From Oscillatoria acuminata PCC 6304 (lineage in GTDB: Bacteria > Cyanobacteriota > Cyanobacteriia > Cyanobacteriales > Laspinemataceae), in contig NC_019693.1 of the NCBI RefSeq assembly GCF_000317105.1, positions 682,001 through 746,000 of the forward strand: a DNA stretch of 64,000 nucleotides, in the 5' to 3' direction. Of the stretch, positions 47,676-55,931 are shown one piece after another. The first letter of the stretch is position 1, and each line of letters opens with the position of its first letter. The notes under the pieces were generated by a model that had not been told where the DNA came from, ran no database searches, and worked only from the letters and a program-made list of their open reading frames with translations. Both the position numbers and the translations under genes were made by a program.

Positions 47676-48389
47676 ATGCCCTTGACGATTCTGATTGTTG
47701 ATGACGATCCCGCTATTCGTCTGTCTATCTGCCATTATTTGGAGCAGTGCGGTTACTCTGCGATCGCTGCTCAGAATGGTCAAGAGGGTCTCTTAAAAGT
47801 AGAAGAATTTCAACCTCATTTACTGGTAACGGATATCATCATGCCCGAGATGGATGGGTATGAATTAGTAAAGCGCGTCCGCAAAAAACCCGCTTTACGG
47901 TTGTTACCTGTGATTTTTTTAACCGCCCGCACCAGTACCCCGGAACGGATTTTAGGCTATAAACTCGGCTGCGATTTGTATTTACCCAAGCCGTTTGATT
48001 TAGAGGAACTCGGCGTAGTCATTCGCAATTTGTTAGAGCGATCGCAACTCATCCAATCCCAGCGACAATTTAATGCCGATGACTCCCCCTATCCCCCTTC
48101 AGAACCCAACCTCAACTCGCCATCCTCTTTCGATTCTCTCCCGGCTAGTTTCAATCCAGGAACCCCGGCATTAACGGCACAAGAGTCAGAGTTTGCGATT
48201 TCTTTAACGCCCCGCGAACGCGATGTTTTAGATTTACTGGCGGAAGGTCTTTCTAATTCACAAATAGGCGATCGGCTCCACTTGAGTCCGCGCACCGTGG
48301 AAAAATATGTGAGTGCGCTGTTGAGAAAAACGGAAACCAGTAATCGCGCCGGACTTTTGCGCTTTGCGATCGAGCATCACTTGGTTTAG
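47676..48389 (+). CDS. NarL/LuxR-type response regulator (Ycf29-like)
   Basis: A 237-residue DNA-binding response regulator. The receiver (about 1-120) has the acidic pair in LIVDDDP, the phospho-acceptor in VTDIIMPEMDG and the conserved Lys in YLPKPFD. A serine/proline-rich linker (about 130-165) leads to a LuxR-type HTH (about 170-235; LTPRERDVLDLLAEGLSNSQIGDRL). The layout fits cyanobacterial and plastid Ycf29 regulators, but I cannot confirm orthology. No kinase is adjacent. The stop TAG is supplied by the left end of a type-2 repeat. Confidence 0.9.
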   Translation: MPLTILIVDDDPAIRLSICHYLEQCGYSAIAAQNGQEGLLKVEEFQPHLLVTDIIMPEMDGYELVKRVRKKPALRLLPVIFLTARTSTPERILGYKLGCDLYLPKPFDLEELGVVIRNLLERSQLIQSQRQFNADDSPYPPSEPNLNSPSSFDSLPASFNPGTPALTAQESEFAISLTPRERDVLDLLAEGLSNSQIGDRLHLSPRTVEKYVSALLRKTETSNRAGLLRFAIEHHLV

Positions 48390-48527
48390 GGAACTCCACA
48401 AAATAAAATATCTAAAAAACCCGCAGGCTGAAGCCCGGAGGCTATACGGACGAAGCCCGCCTGCGCGGGCTAATACATAGGTGCGATCGCATCAAATTTG
48501 GATGATTTATTTGTTGGAATACCCTTA
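48387..48527. repeat. Type-2 element variant between convergent genes
   Basis: The left end TAGGGAACTCCACAAAAT and right end TTTGTTGGAATACCCTTA form terminal inverted repeats. A type-1-like core (GAAGCCCGGAGGCTATACGG, GCCCGCCTGCGCGGGC) lies inside. The first three bases are the stop codon of the response regulator and the last three give the stop of the SDR gene on the other strand. Confidence 0.75.
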
Positions 48528-49217
48528 ACAGGTTCTTTGTTCTAAGTTTATCTCAGACACATCAACTTGGGGGGATAAAGATAAAATCCAGTCAATACAA
48601 GAAACCAAATCCCCCAGAGGAATCGCTTTCTGAGGTGGAAATCGTCCGTCTTGAATGTCAGTTAAAACTTCTGCCGTTGCCACATTTCCAGGATTAATGA
48701 CTGAAAACCCAATGTTGCGATCGCGAAGCGCTAATCTCAGGGATTGAATGGCACCTCTGAGGGCAAACTTGGAGGCTGTATTGGCAACTTCCCGCGATGC
48801 CTTATGTTCCAAACCGGATAGGGAACCGATAAAAATAGCTCTCGGGTTTTTAGTTTTGGACAAGTTATTCACCAGTTTTCGGGTAATTTCAATCGGTGCG
48901 ATCGCATTCACACTGATTACATACCGCATTTCTTCATCGGAGCTTTTCAGGAAATCATAGTCCTCGGTAAACGCATGATTTTCCCAAACCCCTCCCATAT
49001 AGAGCAAACCATCCACCGGCGCATCCCCTACGGCATTGGCGATCGCCTCAATCCCTGCCGGAATCGAAACATCCGCTTTCACCCACTCCCCTGCGATCGG
49101 CGCACTTCGACAAACCGATATCACCCAGTCCCCCTTAGACACAAAATGCTGGGCTACTGCTGCACCAATTCCCCGACTCGCCCCCACAATCACCCATTTT
49201 TTTGCTTCGGGTTTCAT
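48525..49217 (-). CDS. Short-chain dehydrogenase/reductase-like protein
   Basis: The 230-residue protein has the SDR dinucleotide-binding GASRGIGAAVAQHF near the N-terminus, the later SVNAIAPIEI Asn motif, and IGSLSG with the catalytic Ser. At the usual YxxxK site it reads NTASK: the tyrosine position is Asn and the Lys is kept. That should abolish ordinary SDR catalysis. It may bind nucleotide without acting as a dehydrogenase, or use other chemistry. The 3' end and stop codon come from a type-2 repeat. Substrate is unknown. Confidence 0.85.
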   Translation of the reverse strand: MKPEAKKWVIVGASRGIGAAVAQHFVSKGDWVISVCRSAPIAGEWVKADVSIPAGIEAIANAVGDAPVDGLLYMGGVWENHAFTEDYDFLKSSDEEMRYVISVNAIAPIEITRKLVNNLSKTKNPRAIFIGSLSGLEHKASREVANTASKFALRGAIQSLRLALRDRNIGFSVINPGNVATAEVLTDIQDGRFPPQKAIPLGDLVSCIDWILSLSPQVDVSEINLEQRTC

Positions 49218-49260
49218 CCCTCTAATTCCTCCCGGACTTCCACAATATTTCAGATTAAAT

Positions 49261-49302
49261 CCTAAATGTAGAGGCGATTCGCGAATCGCCTCTACATTTA
49301 GG
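49261..49302. repeat. Perfect 42-bp palindrome upstream of SDR
   Basis: Arms of 21 bases beginning CCTAAATGTAGAGGCGATTC pair perfectly with no loop base. It is close in form to the TGTAGGGGCG hairpins. It lies 44 bases upstream of the SDR start. Confidence 0.85.
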
Positions 49303-49481
49303 GTAAATTTTTAGAATCTGTGTAAGTCCTTTCCTCCTTAATTTAAACATGACAATCATCGATTATAAGGAGCCATTCTTGGATGCTCACTTCGTTGCTG
49401 AGTGACCGATGGCACCGAAGAAAGGGGCCATTTTGCACCAGTGAAAACCTTTGGTATAATGTCTGTTTTCCCTCGCGGGAA

Positions 49482-49991
49482 CTAATTCGGGAATTCAAGG
49501 GCATTTGAGAACGTTGATGCAACAGAAAGGTGAAATTCATTACCTCTATCTTGCAGTTGAAAATCAACAATAAACCGTTTATGCTTGGCAAAAAATTCCT
49601 CTTTTCGAGCAATTAGTTCGTCAATAATCTCCAGGGTATCTTGTTGAGCCAACGGGTCATTCCCTTTCAAGCCCACTTTGAGTAACTCATCAATCATCGA
49701 TGGCCGCTTCTTCTCTGGCATAAGGGCTAAGTTCCAGGCCATCACCGCAAGGGTGAACAACTTCTCCCGCTCATCGTGATCGTGGATAAAGTCTAGATAA
49801 GGCTCAACAAATGCCTCCAAAACCTCAGACATCTTGACTTCGCCTTTCGGATTCTTCACCATACCCGCAAATTTGTCACCCAAAGGTCCTTTCTTGACCT
49901 TCTGCTCCAACTTCTCCAGTCCTTTTTGATGACTTTTGTCCGCCTGTTGTTGCTTGAGAAGTTCACCAAAGCCTTTAGATTTTCTCGCCAT
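49482..49991 (-). CDS. Conserved hypothetical protein, 169 residues
   Basis: The start is set by a strong Shine-Dalgarno (GGAGGAG) five bases before ATG 49991 (MARKSKGF); an ATG 15 bases earlier overlaps that site. The product is soluble and helical, with a lysine-rich N-terminus (residues about 1-60) and an acidic helical second half (MSEVLEAFVEPYLDFIHD, MAWNLALMPEKKRPSMIDELL). It resembles a conserved cyanobacterial hypothetical family, but I cannot name one. No operon partner is adjacent. Confidence 0.7.
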   Translation of the reverse strand: MARKSKGFGELLKQQQADKSHQKGLEKLEQKVKKGPLGDKFAGMVKNPKGEVKMSEVLEAFVEPYLDFIHDHDEREKLFTLAVMAWNLALMPEKKRPSMIDELLKVGLKGNDPLAQQDTLEIIDELIARKEEFFAKHKRFIVDFQLQDRGNEFHLSVASTFSNALEFPN

Positions 49992-50006
49992 AAAAATCTC
50001 CTCCAT

Positions 50007-50451
50007 CGCTTCAAGTTAATTTTAACATCTTACATTCCGCAGGTAAAATAGGGGCCATGTTCGAGCGCTACTTCCAGACCCGCTCGGTGTTGGGTGCGTT
50101 TAGTACGGATTAGCCCCTGGCAAGAGGGCATCGGAGAGCCTCTTGCTGCCGGAGGACGTGGCGGGGGCGATCGCGTTTGCACGGTCTCAACCCCAGCGGG
50201 TGAACGTGAATGAGATTGTGTTGCGACCGACTGGGCAGGTGAACTGATGCAGTCAGGGCGATACAACAGCAACTGGGTTGGTCCTCTTCGTCAGGCGATC
50301 GGTCTCAGACTGACCCAGAGCGATCGCCTTGAACAGCCGGTTCAGCGGCGATGAGACCTATTTTTGTTACAAGAGGTCCAAGGTAATTAGTATTAATTTA
50401 TCTATCATTTTACCTAAGCTCATGGGTAGAGTTCGCTCCCGAACCCAAGAA
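50007..50451. other. Spacer with an SDR fragment
   Basis: Apart from the SDR remnant at 50134-50247, no gene is seen. The region carries two HIP1 sites. Confidence 0.5.
50134..50247 (+). pseudogene. C-terminal fragment of an SDR oxidoreductase
   Basis: The frame ending at TGA 50245-50247 reads PEDVAGAIAFARSQP then VNVNEIVLRPTGQ. This is the typical C-terminus of YdfG-type SDR oxidoreductases. No start codon or Rossmann N-terminus precedes it, and stops close the frame upstream. It is therefore a degraded gene end. It is not a copy of the nearby SDR (48525-49217), whose C-terminus differs. Confidence 0.75.
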
Positions 50452-50880
50452 CTATAATTGTTCTTTAAAAGAGCCGGGTTGTTCATCGGGGTTTTGAGTG
50501 TACCACCAAGCCCAAGCAATCAGGACAGCCTGAAAAGGCAGTCTAACCCAGTAAAGCCAAGGATGATGAGGAATGCCTTCAATGGGAATACTATTAAGCG
50601 CCTGATTGATATTAGCGGGAAAAACCGCGATAAACAGAGCAATGAGTCCCCAGGCAGCCGCAACGCTGACAAACGGAATCAGTAAGCCAATGCCTCCTAA
50701 AATCTCGAAAAATCCGCTAATATAGACCAACTCAGTCGGGTAAGGTAATTGAGGCGGCACAATTCTGACATATTGATCGGGGTGAGTAAAGTGGGTAATG
50801 CCGACTACGATGATGGCGACTGATAAGACAACTCGAAAAATTTCTTTAAGCCGATTGGGCGGGTTGTTGTTTGAAGTCAT
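50452..50880 (-). CDS. DoxX-family membrane protein
   Basis: From ATG 50880 (MTSNNN) the product has 142 residues and four hydrophobic segments. It shows the DoxX-like outline: VVGITHFTHPDQY, then a PTELVYISGFFEILGGIGLL helix, AAWGLIALFIAVFPANI, and a C-terminal PFQAVLIAWAWW. Relatives are small quinone- or thiosulfate-linked membrane proteins with mostly unknown roles. A longer frame from 51048 adds 56 residues with no ribosome site. It is divergent from the DUF72 gene. Confidence 0.85.
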   Translation of the reverse strand: MTSNNNPPNRLKEIFRVVLSVAIIVVGITHFTHPDQYVRIVPPQLPYPTELVYISGFFEILGGIGLLIPFVSVAAAWGLIALFIAVFPANINQALNSIPIEGIPHHPWLYWVRLPFQAVLIAWAWWYTQNPDEQPGSFKEQL

Positions 50881-51070
50881 AGCATCAAAAATAGAACTTA
50901 ACCCCACCTTAGCAATCTTTAGTTTATCGTTACCTCTACCTTGAGTATTATTACAGAGGTCACCCAAATTGTAGAGAGGGCTAAGAGATTCGTGACCTAT
51001 ATTTATTAGATGATATCTCAGCAAAGTTGAAAATTCATACCCAAACACAATTGGCGTTGGAGTAAAGGCA

Positions 51071-51808
51071 ATGACCGTTTACATCGGCACTTCAGGTTGG
51101 AGTTATCAACATTGGGAAGGTGTGCTTTATCCCTACAAGTTAGCGCCCGGTTCCCGCCTGGATTACTATATCCAGCACTATCAAACCGTCGAAGTTAACA
51201 GCACATACTACCGATGGCCCCAAGATGCGGCCTTTACGAACTGGCAGCACCGCCTCCCTCCAGGATTTCTGATGACTGTAAAAGCGCCCCGGGAGTTAAC
51301 GCACTCCCAGCGTCTTTACTCCCCAGAGAACTGGTTGGCACGGATAGGCAAGGGACTCGAATGCCTGGGCGATCGCCTCGGCATTCTCCTCGTCCAACTT
51401 CCTCCCCAATTCGGCTGCGACTTGCCCCGCCTAGCCTACTTCCTAGAACAATTGCCCTCTTGGATCAGAGTGGCGATGGAATTCCGACATCCAAGCTGGC
51501 ACATAGAAGAGGTATTTTCGCTCTTAGAACGCTTTGGAGTAGCTTACTGCGTGATGAGCGGGGCAAACCTGCCTTGCATCCTCCGCGCCACAGCACCTTT
51601 CGTCTATGTACGGCTTCACGGTCCCGATCCCCACTCCCTCTACGGCGGTTCCTACTCAGATGAGGATTTGTCCTGGTGGGCTTCGCGTCTTAGGGAGTGG
51701 GAAAATCAGGGGCACAGCGCGTTTGTCTACTTCAACAACGACGGCGATGGAAATGCCGTGAGGAATGCTTCTAAGTTAAAAACTTTTTTGGAGAACGGGA
51801 CTTTTTGA
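51071..51808 (+). CDS. DUF72 (YecE-like) protein
   Basis: The 245-residue protein opens with YIGTSGWSYQHWEGVLYP, the DUF72 signature, and continues with YQTVEVNSTYYRWP, FLMTVKAPRELTH, LLVQLPPQF, VAMEFRHPSW and FVYVRLHGP, then a C-terminal VYFNNDGDG block. DUF72 proteins form a TIM-barrel-like fold with no settled function. The ATG at 51071 has AAAGGC before it. It is the last typical gene before the AT-rich island. Confidence 0.92.
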   Translation: MTVYIGTSGWSYQHWEGVLYPYKLAPGSRLDYYIQHYQTVEVNSTYYRWPQDAAFTNWQHRLPPGFLMTVKAPRELTHSQRLYSPENWLARIGKGLECLGDRLGILLVQLPPQFGCDLPRLAYFLEQLPSWIRVAMEFRHPSWHIEEVFSLLERFGVAYCVMSGANLPCILRATAPFVYVRLHGPDPHSLYGGSYSDEDLSWWASRLREWENQGHSAFVYFNNDGDGNAVRNASKLKTFLENGTF

Positions 51809-52400
51809 CGATGCAGCCGCGACGAGGTTGGTTCTTGTTAATGGGCGATCGGGTTCGTTGGGAGTTGAGCGATCGGCCCGAAGAAAGGGGTCATCTTTTT
51901 CGTCGCAAATAGGACCACTCTGTTTTGGGTTGGAGCCACTTATGCCAATGATGATGCAAGTCTTTGGTCAAAGTGTCAAGGATTTCAGGTTGTGGAGTCT
52001 GGTGCTTGTCTGGCATGGTGCAATCGTCAGCAGCAGGATGGGAGCCGTTTCGTTACTTTGGGTCAGGGTGAGCACAAGTCGCTGTTAAAAAACTCTAAAT
52101 GTAGTAGCAAATAGATTGGTTCATGCTAGATATAGCGTTTTAATCAATTCTTAACTTTTAGTGTTTTTTAGTTCAGACAAAACACAAGACAAATCTTAAC
52201 AATACAAGTCTTGACATTATGAGTTTGATATGAATTAATTAAATTAACCGATTTTAACTGAAATAAACGGAATAGAAACCTGACAACATAAAAAAATATT
52301 GCCCCCAAGTCGTCTCGCTTTTGTATAGCAAAAACAAGTTTAATTAATTACTTTAATTAAACTTACTCATTTAGTCTTAAAAGTTTAAAAGGTAATATCA
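51809..52400. other. Left flank of the defence island
   Basis: Bases 51812-51912 read as a short frame with MGDRVRWELSDRPEE that stops early, and a protein-like frame without start runs from about 51880 to 52110 (VGATYANDDASLW, then FVTLGQGEHKSLL). They may be pieces of one decayed gene; I do not recognise it. From about 52110 the sequence becomes AT-rich without HIP1 and probably contains the island promoter (for example near 52330-52390). Confidence 0.4.
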
Positions 52401-53555
52401 ATGAGCGATATTTTAAATAAAAAACCGAATAATGATAGTGGTACTGATACACTGGAACGGTATCGTTATCAAGCTCGAATTGCTTTGCCTTTCTGTTTAT
52501 CATGTGCGAATCAGAAAGGAGAAAACTTACGCTCTATTGTTATGGAACATTTTGAAGATATTGTTTTGGAATATAGTGATTATTGGCATTTTATTCAAGT
52601 CAAAACTAGGAATGCAAGTCGAGGGCTGTGGAAACTAAATGACGCTACAGGCGGTTTAAAAAGTTTATATAGAACTTTTAATGAGATTTCCGATCCAAAC
52701 GCTAAATACAGTTTATGGATTGAAGGGACAATAAAACCAGATGACCTCCTAATGGATTTGACTTCTTTAAACAATATTTCAAACGAGCTAGTAGAAAAAG
52801 TTTCTAAAAATCTTGATATTCAAAAAGATGAATGCAAGAATTTTTTAAAATTTGTTACGGTTAGGGCGGAACTACCTCCTAGAGAATCTATTATATCTCA
52901 GAATATTATGCTAATGGGTGACATCTTTAAAAATACTCCTGTCCATCAACTTAAATCTTTAGAAGAAAAACTCACGGATGAAATTTTTAGAGCAATGTCT
53001 TGTGAGCGATTGCCAAACTATTTGTATCACTACATAGCAAAATTACAAGATGCTGAAGAGGAAGTCAAAAGTAGAATTAAAGCAAAACGTTTAACGGCAA
53101 GTAATATTAGCGATATTATTGGTTTGGACATAAGTAGCAATTCCCCGATTTTACTACAACTATTTACCGACCTCAATGCACCTAAACGAACTAAACTAGA
53201 AGAAAAACTTTTAGTAGCTGGAGCTAGTGAACGTATTATTAAGTCTGCAAAAACCTTACGAGCAAATGCTTCTATTCATGAAGCTGAAATTTTATCGTCA
53301 ACTTTAATGGAAACCAAAGTTTTAGTAGATGTTCAACTGCGACTGGAAATATTGACCGATTCAATTGTTGAAAAACTTTCTAATTTAGATGAACCAGCCA
53401 AAACTATTTGGTGCGAACTCCTAGATGAATTAATTAAAAAAGCAAGTTTTATTGATCCAAATCAAATATATAAACAAGATCCATATTTACTACTAGGAGC
53501 AGCCTGCGGGCTTTCTGATGAATGTCGTATCGATTGGGGGGTGAAAATTGCGTAA
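52401..53555 (+). CDS. DUF4297/Cap4-like dsDNA nuclease, Lamassu-type effector
   Basis: The 384-residue protein begins with a nuclease-like domain: GTDTLERYRYQ near residue 14, EHFEDIVLEYSD (Glu52, Asp53) and FIQVKTR (Gln66, Lys68). This is the PD-(D/E)xK arrangement of DUF4297/Cap4 nucleases, with Q-x-K in place of E-x-K. The rest (about 150-384) is helical and probably senses or docks to partners. In Lamassu (LmuA) and DdmABC (DdmA) systems this protein degrades DNA after the SMC ATPase is triggered. It overlaps the next gene by eight bases. The gene is AT-rich and has no HIP1 sites. The assignment is from motifs, not from a search. Confidence 0.82.
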   Translation: MSDILNKKPNNDSGTDTLERYRYQARIALPFCLSCANQKGENLRSIVMEHFEDIVLEYSDYWHFIQVKTRNASRGLWKLNDATGGLKSLYRTFNEISDPNAKYSLWIEGTIKPDDLLMDLTSLNNISNELVEKVSKNLDIQKDECKNFLKFVTVRAELPPRESIISQNIMLMGDIFKNTPVHQLKSLEEKLTDEIFRAMSCERLPNYLYHYIAKLQDAEEEVKSRIKAKRLTASNISDIIGLDISSNSPILLQLFTDLNAPKRTKLEEKLLVAGASERIIKSAKTLRANASIHEAEILSSTLMETKVLVDVQLRLEILTDSIVEKLSNLDEPAKTIWCELLDELIKKASFIDPNQIYKQDPYLLLGAACGLSDECRIDWGVKIA

Positions 53556-54066
53556 AGAATTATTTCAGCCTTCTATTGAAAGTGAAGCACGTATTTTACT
53601 ACTCATCAATGGTTTTACTACATCGACTCAATCTTTAGAAGGTAGAACCAAACTAGCGAAGTTGGATTTTTTTCTACGATATCCGCACTTCATGCAACGT
53701 GCTTTAAATATTAGGAAACCTAATCAAGTTATGGAGATAGCCCCTGAAGAAAGAAATAATATTGAGGGAGGTATGATTCGCTACCGATATGGACCTTGGG
53801 ATCCATCCTACTATGCTATACTTGGTAGGCTAATAGGAAAAGAATTAGTTAAAACAATATCTAATCAACAAGGTCTTAGCTACCGTACAACAGAGAAAGG
53901 TGGTACAATTGCTAATTTGCTGGGAGAAGAAAGTAGCTGGTCAGAAACTAATCAACGCATAAAACTGTTAAAAAGAAATTTTGATATATCTGGTAATAAG
54001 TTGAAAAATTTTATTTACGAAAATTTTCCGGAAATTGTTAATACTTCTTTGGGAGAAAAACTATGA
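53548..54066 (+). CDS. Small middle component (LmuC/DdmB-like)
   Basis: A 172-residue protein starting with TTG 53548; a GGGGGG run seven bases upstream can act as the ribosome site. No better in-frame ATG exists. The pattern ARILLLINGF, LAKLDFFLRYPHF and RYRYGPWDPSYYAILGRLIGKELV fits the winged-helix middle component of ABC-three-component systems. In Lamassu systems this subunit (LmuC) joins the nuclease and the SMC protein. It overlaps the upstream gene by eight bases and the downstream gene by four (ATGA), so all three are probably translationally coupled. Confidence in the exact family is moderate. Confidence 0.75.
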   Translation: MRKELFQPSIESEARILLLINGFTTSTQSLEGRTKLAKLDFFLRYPHFMQRALNIRKPNQVMEIAPEERNNIEGGMIRYRYGPWDPSYYAILGRLIGKELVKTISNQQGLSYRTTEKGGTIANLLGEESSWSETNQRIKLLKRNFDISGNKLKNFIYENFPEIVNTSLGEKL

Positions 54067-55931
54067 AAATTCAATTTAATAAAATTTCTTTGTTGGGTAC
54101 TGGGCGTGATTTTCATCTCCAACCTGGATTAAACATTATTACTGGTTCAATTACAACTGGCAAAACAACTCTCATAAAATGCTTTCGAGGTGTTTTGGGT
54201 TCTACGTTAAAAAATTTTTCAAGAGAAGCACGTAAACATATCACCCATCTAACGGGAGAAATCCTCATTGAAAATGATGTATATGAAATTATCAGACCTT
54301 TTGTTACAACAAAGAATGCCTTAGTTTCTATCGCTGGAGAAAATGAGGCGGAACGTTTGCCAGTTTTGGTTGGTAGCTCTGATCAACAAACTTATGGGAC
54401 TTGGTTGCTCAAGAAGCTCGATTTACCAATTTTACAAGTTTTGACAGCCCCAACTCAAGAAAGTAGTAGCAATACATCACCTTTGTCTATTAATGATTAT
54501 ATGATGTACTGCTATCTTTCCCAAGATGAAATTGATGGAAGTGTTTTTGGACATACTTACCCTGCAAAAAATATTAAGCGCAAGTATGTCTTTGAAGTCA
54601 TTTATGGCAAATATGATGTTGAAATAGCTCAACTAAATATAGAGCGCAGCAAAAAACTTAATGAAATCCACCGCTTAAAAAATTATACTAAAACAATTGA
54701 AGAATTTCTTGAGGGAACACCATTTGATAACAAAGCACAAATTGATTATGATCTTAACAATATAATTCAACGTCTAGAATCAGTATCTTCAAATTCGGAA
54801 ACTTTAGGACAACAGATTAGGCATTATGCTAATACGGATGAGTTGCGACAAAACTTATTGAAAATAGAGCAAAAACTAACTAATTTAAATCGAGAGCGTC
54901 AAAATGAACAATATAGTCTTGAACAAAAAGAACGTCTAATTAATCAATTACGAACGCAAAGCATTCGTCTTACTAAAGCTATTGTTGCAGGACAATACTT
55001 GCTAGATTTTGACTTTTTCTCTTGCCCACGTTGTGGATCTTCTATTCAGCCTTCTCGATCTCAATCTCCAATTGATCAATGCTATCTATGTTTACAAAAA
55101 CCCGAACCTCAAGTTACTCAAAATGATTTAATTAAAGAACAAAAGCGTTTGGGGGATCAAATTACTGAAACTTTGGAATTAGTAACTTCTCATAGCAACA
55201 AGATTGCAAATATTGAGCAAGCAATTAGAGACTCTAATAAACATCGTGAAATTTTAGTTTCTGAAATAGATCATCGGAGTCGTCGCTATGTTTCAGAACA
55301 GGCAGAACGCATTGCACTATTTGAACAACAACGTACTCACCTGCAAGAGCAAAAACAACGTTTAGAAGAATATCTTGAATTATATAATCGCCAAGAGCAA
55401 GTTATTTCCAGTATTCAACAACTCGAATATGACCTTGAAAAAATAAACATAGATATTGCCTTAGCAAACAACCAAATTTCCAATTTTGAAAATTATTTAA
55501 ATTTTTTAGATAATACTTATAACGAAATTCTTCAAGAATTTCACGTTCCTTCTTTCTCCGATCCAGGACCATCAATTATTGATCGTGAAACATATTTACC
55601 GCGCTTTGAGGGAAGGCGTTTTAATGAATTAGAATCCCAAGGTCTTAAGGTAATGGTTAATATTGCTCATATTATTGCACATCAAATAACGAGTCTTCAT
55701 TTTAATTTAAAACTACCCAATATTTTAATAATTGATGGCCTATCGGGCAATATGGGCTATGAAGGATTAGATCTTGAACGTATTGAAGCTATTTATAATT
55801 ATATTATAAAATTTAGCAACCTATATCAAAATCGTTTACAAATAATTATATCAGATAATACTATTCCAAAAGTGGCTGAGGAATATGTATTGGCAGAATT
55901 TAACGAAGACAATAAACTTATTCCTTTGTAA
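54063..55931 (+). CDS. SMC-like ATPase, LmuB/DdmC type
   Basis: The 622-residue ATPase has Walker A GSITTGKT (28-35) and two long coiled-coil arms (about 190-310 and 360-500). A zinc-binding hinge has CxxC-x15-CxxC (Cys321, Cys324, Cys340, Cys343). The C-terminal head has FNELESQGLKVMVNIAH as a degenerate signature and NILIIDGLSGNMG as Walker B (Asp558). The residue after Asp558 is Gly, not the usual catalytic Glu. In Lamassu/DdmABC the SMC protein recognises foreign DNA ends or plasmids and releases the nuclease. Its start overlaps the previous stop. AT-rich codon use matches its two partners. Confidence 0.85.
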   Translation: MKIQFNKISLLGTGRDFHLQPGLNIITGSITTGKTTLIKCFRGVLGSTLKNFSREARKHITHLTGEILIENDVYEIIRPFVTTKNALVSIAGENEAERLPVLVGSSDQQTYGTWLLKKLDLPILQVLTAPTQESSSNTSPLSINDYMMYCYLSQDEIDGSVFGHTYPAKNIKRKYVFEVIYGKYDVEIAQLNIERSKKLNEIHRLKNYTKTIEEFLEGTPFDNKAQIDYDLNNIIQRLESVSSNSETLGQQIRHYANTDELRQNLLKIEQKLTNLNRERQNEQYSLEQKERLINQLRTQSIRLTKAIVAGQYLLDFDFFSCPRCGSSIQPSRSQSPIDQCYLCLQKPEPQVTQNDLIKEQKRLGDQITETLELVTSHSNKIANIEQAIRDSNKHREILVSEIDHRSRRYVSEQAERIALFEQQRTHLQEQKQRLEEYLELYNRQEQVISSIQQLEYDLEKINIDIALANNQISNFENYLNFLDNTYNEILQEFHVPSFSDPGPSIIDRETYLPRFEGRRFNELESQGLKVMVNIAHIIAHQITSLHFNLKLPNILIIDGLSGNMGYEGLDLERIEAIYNYIIKFSNLYQNRLQIIISDNTIPKVAEEYVLAEFNEDNKLIPL

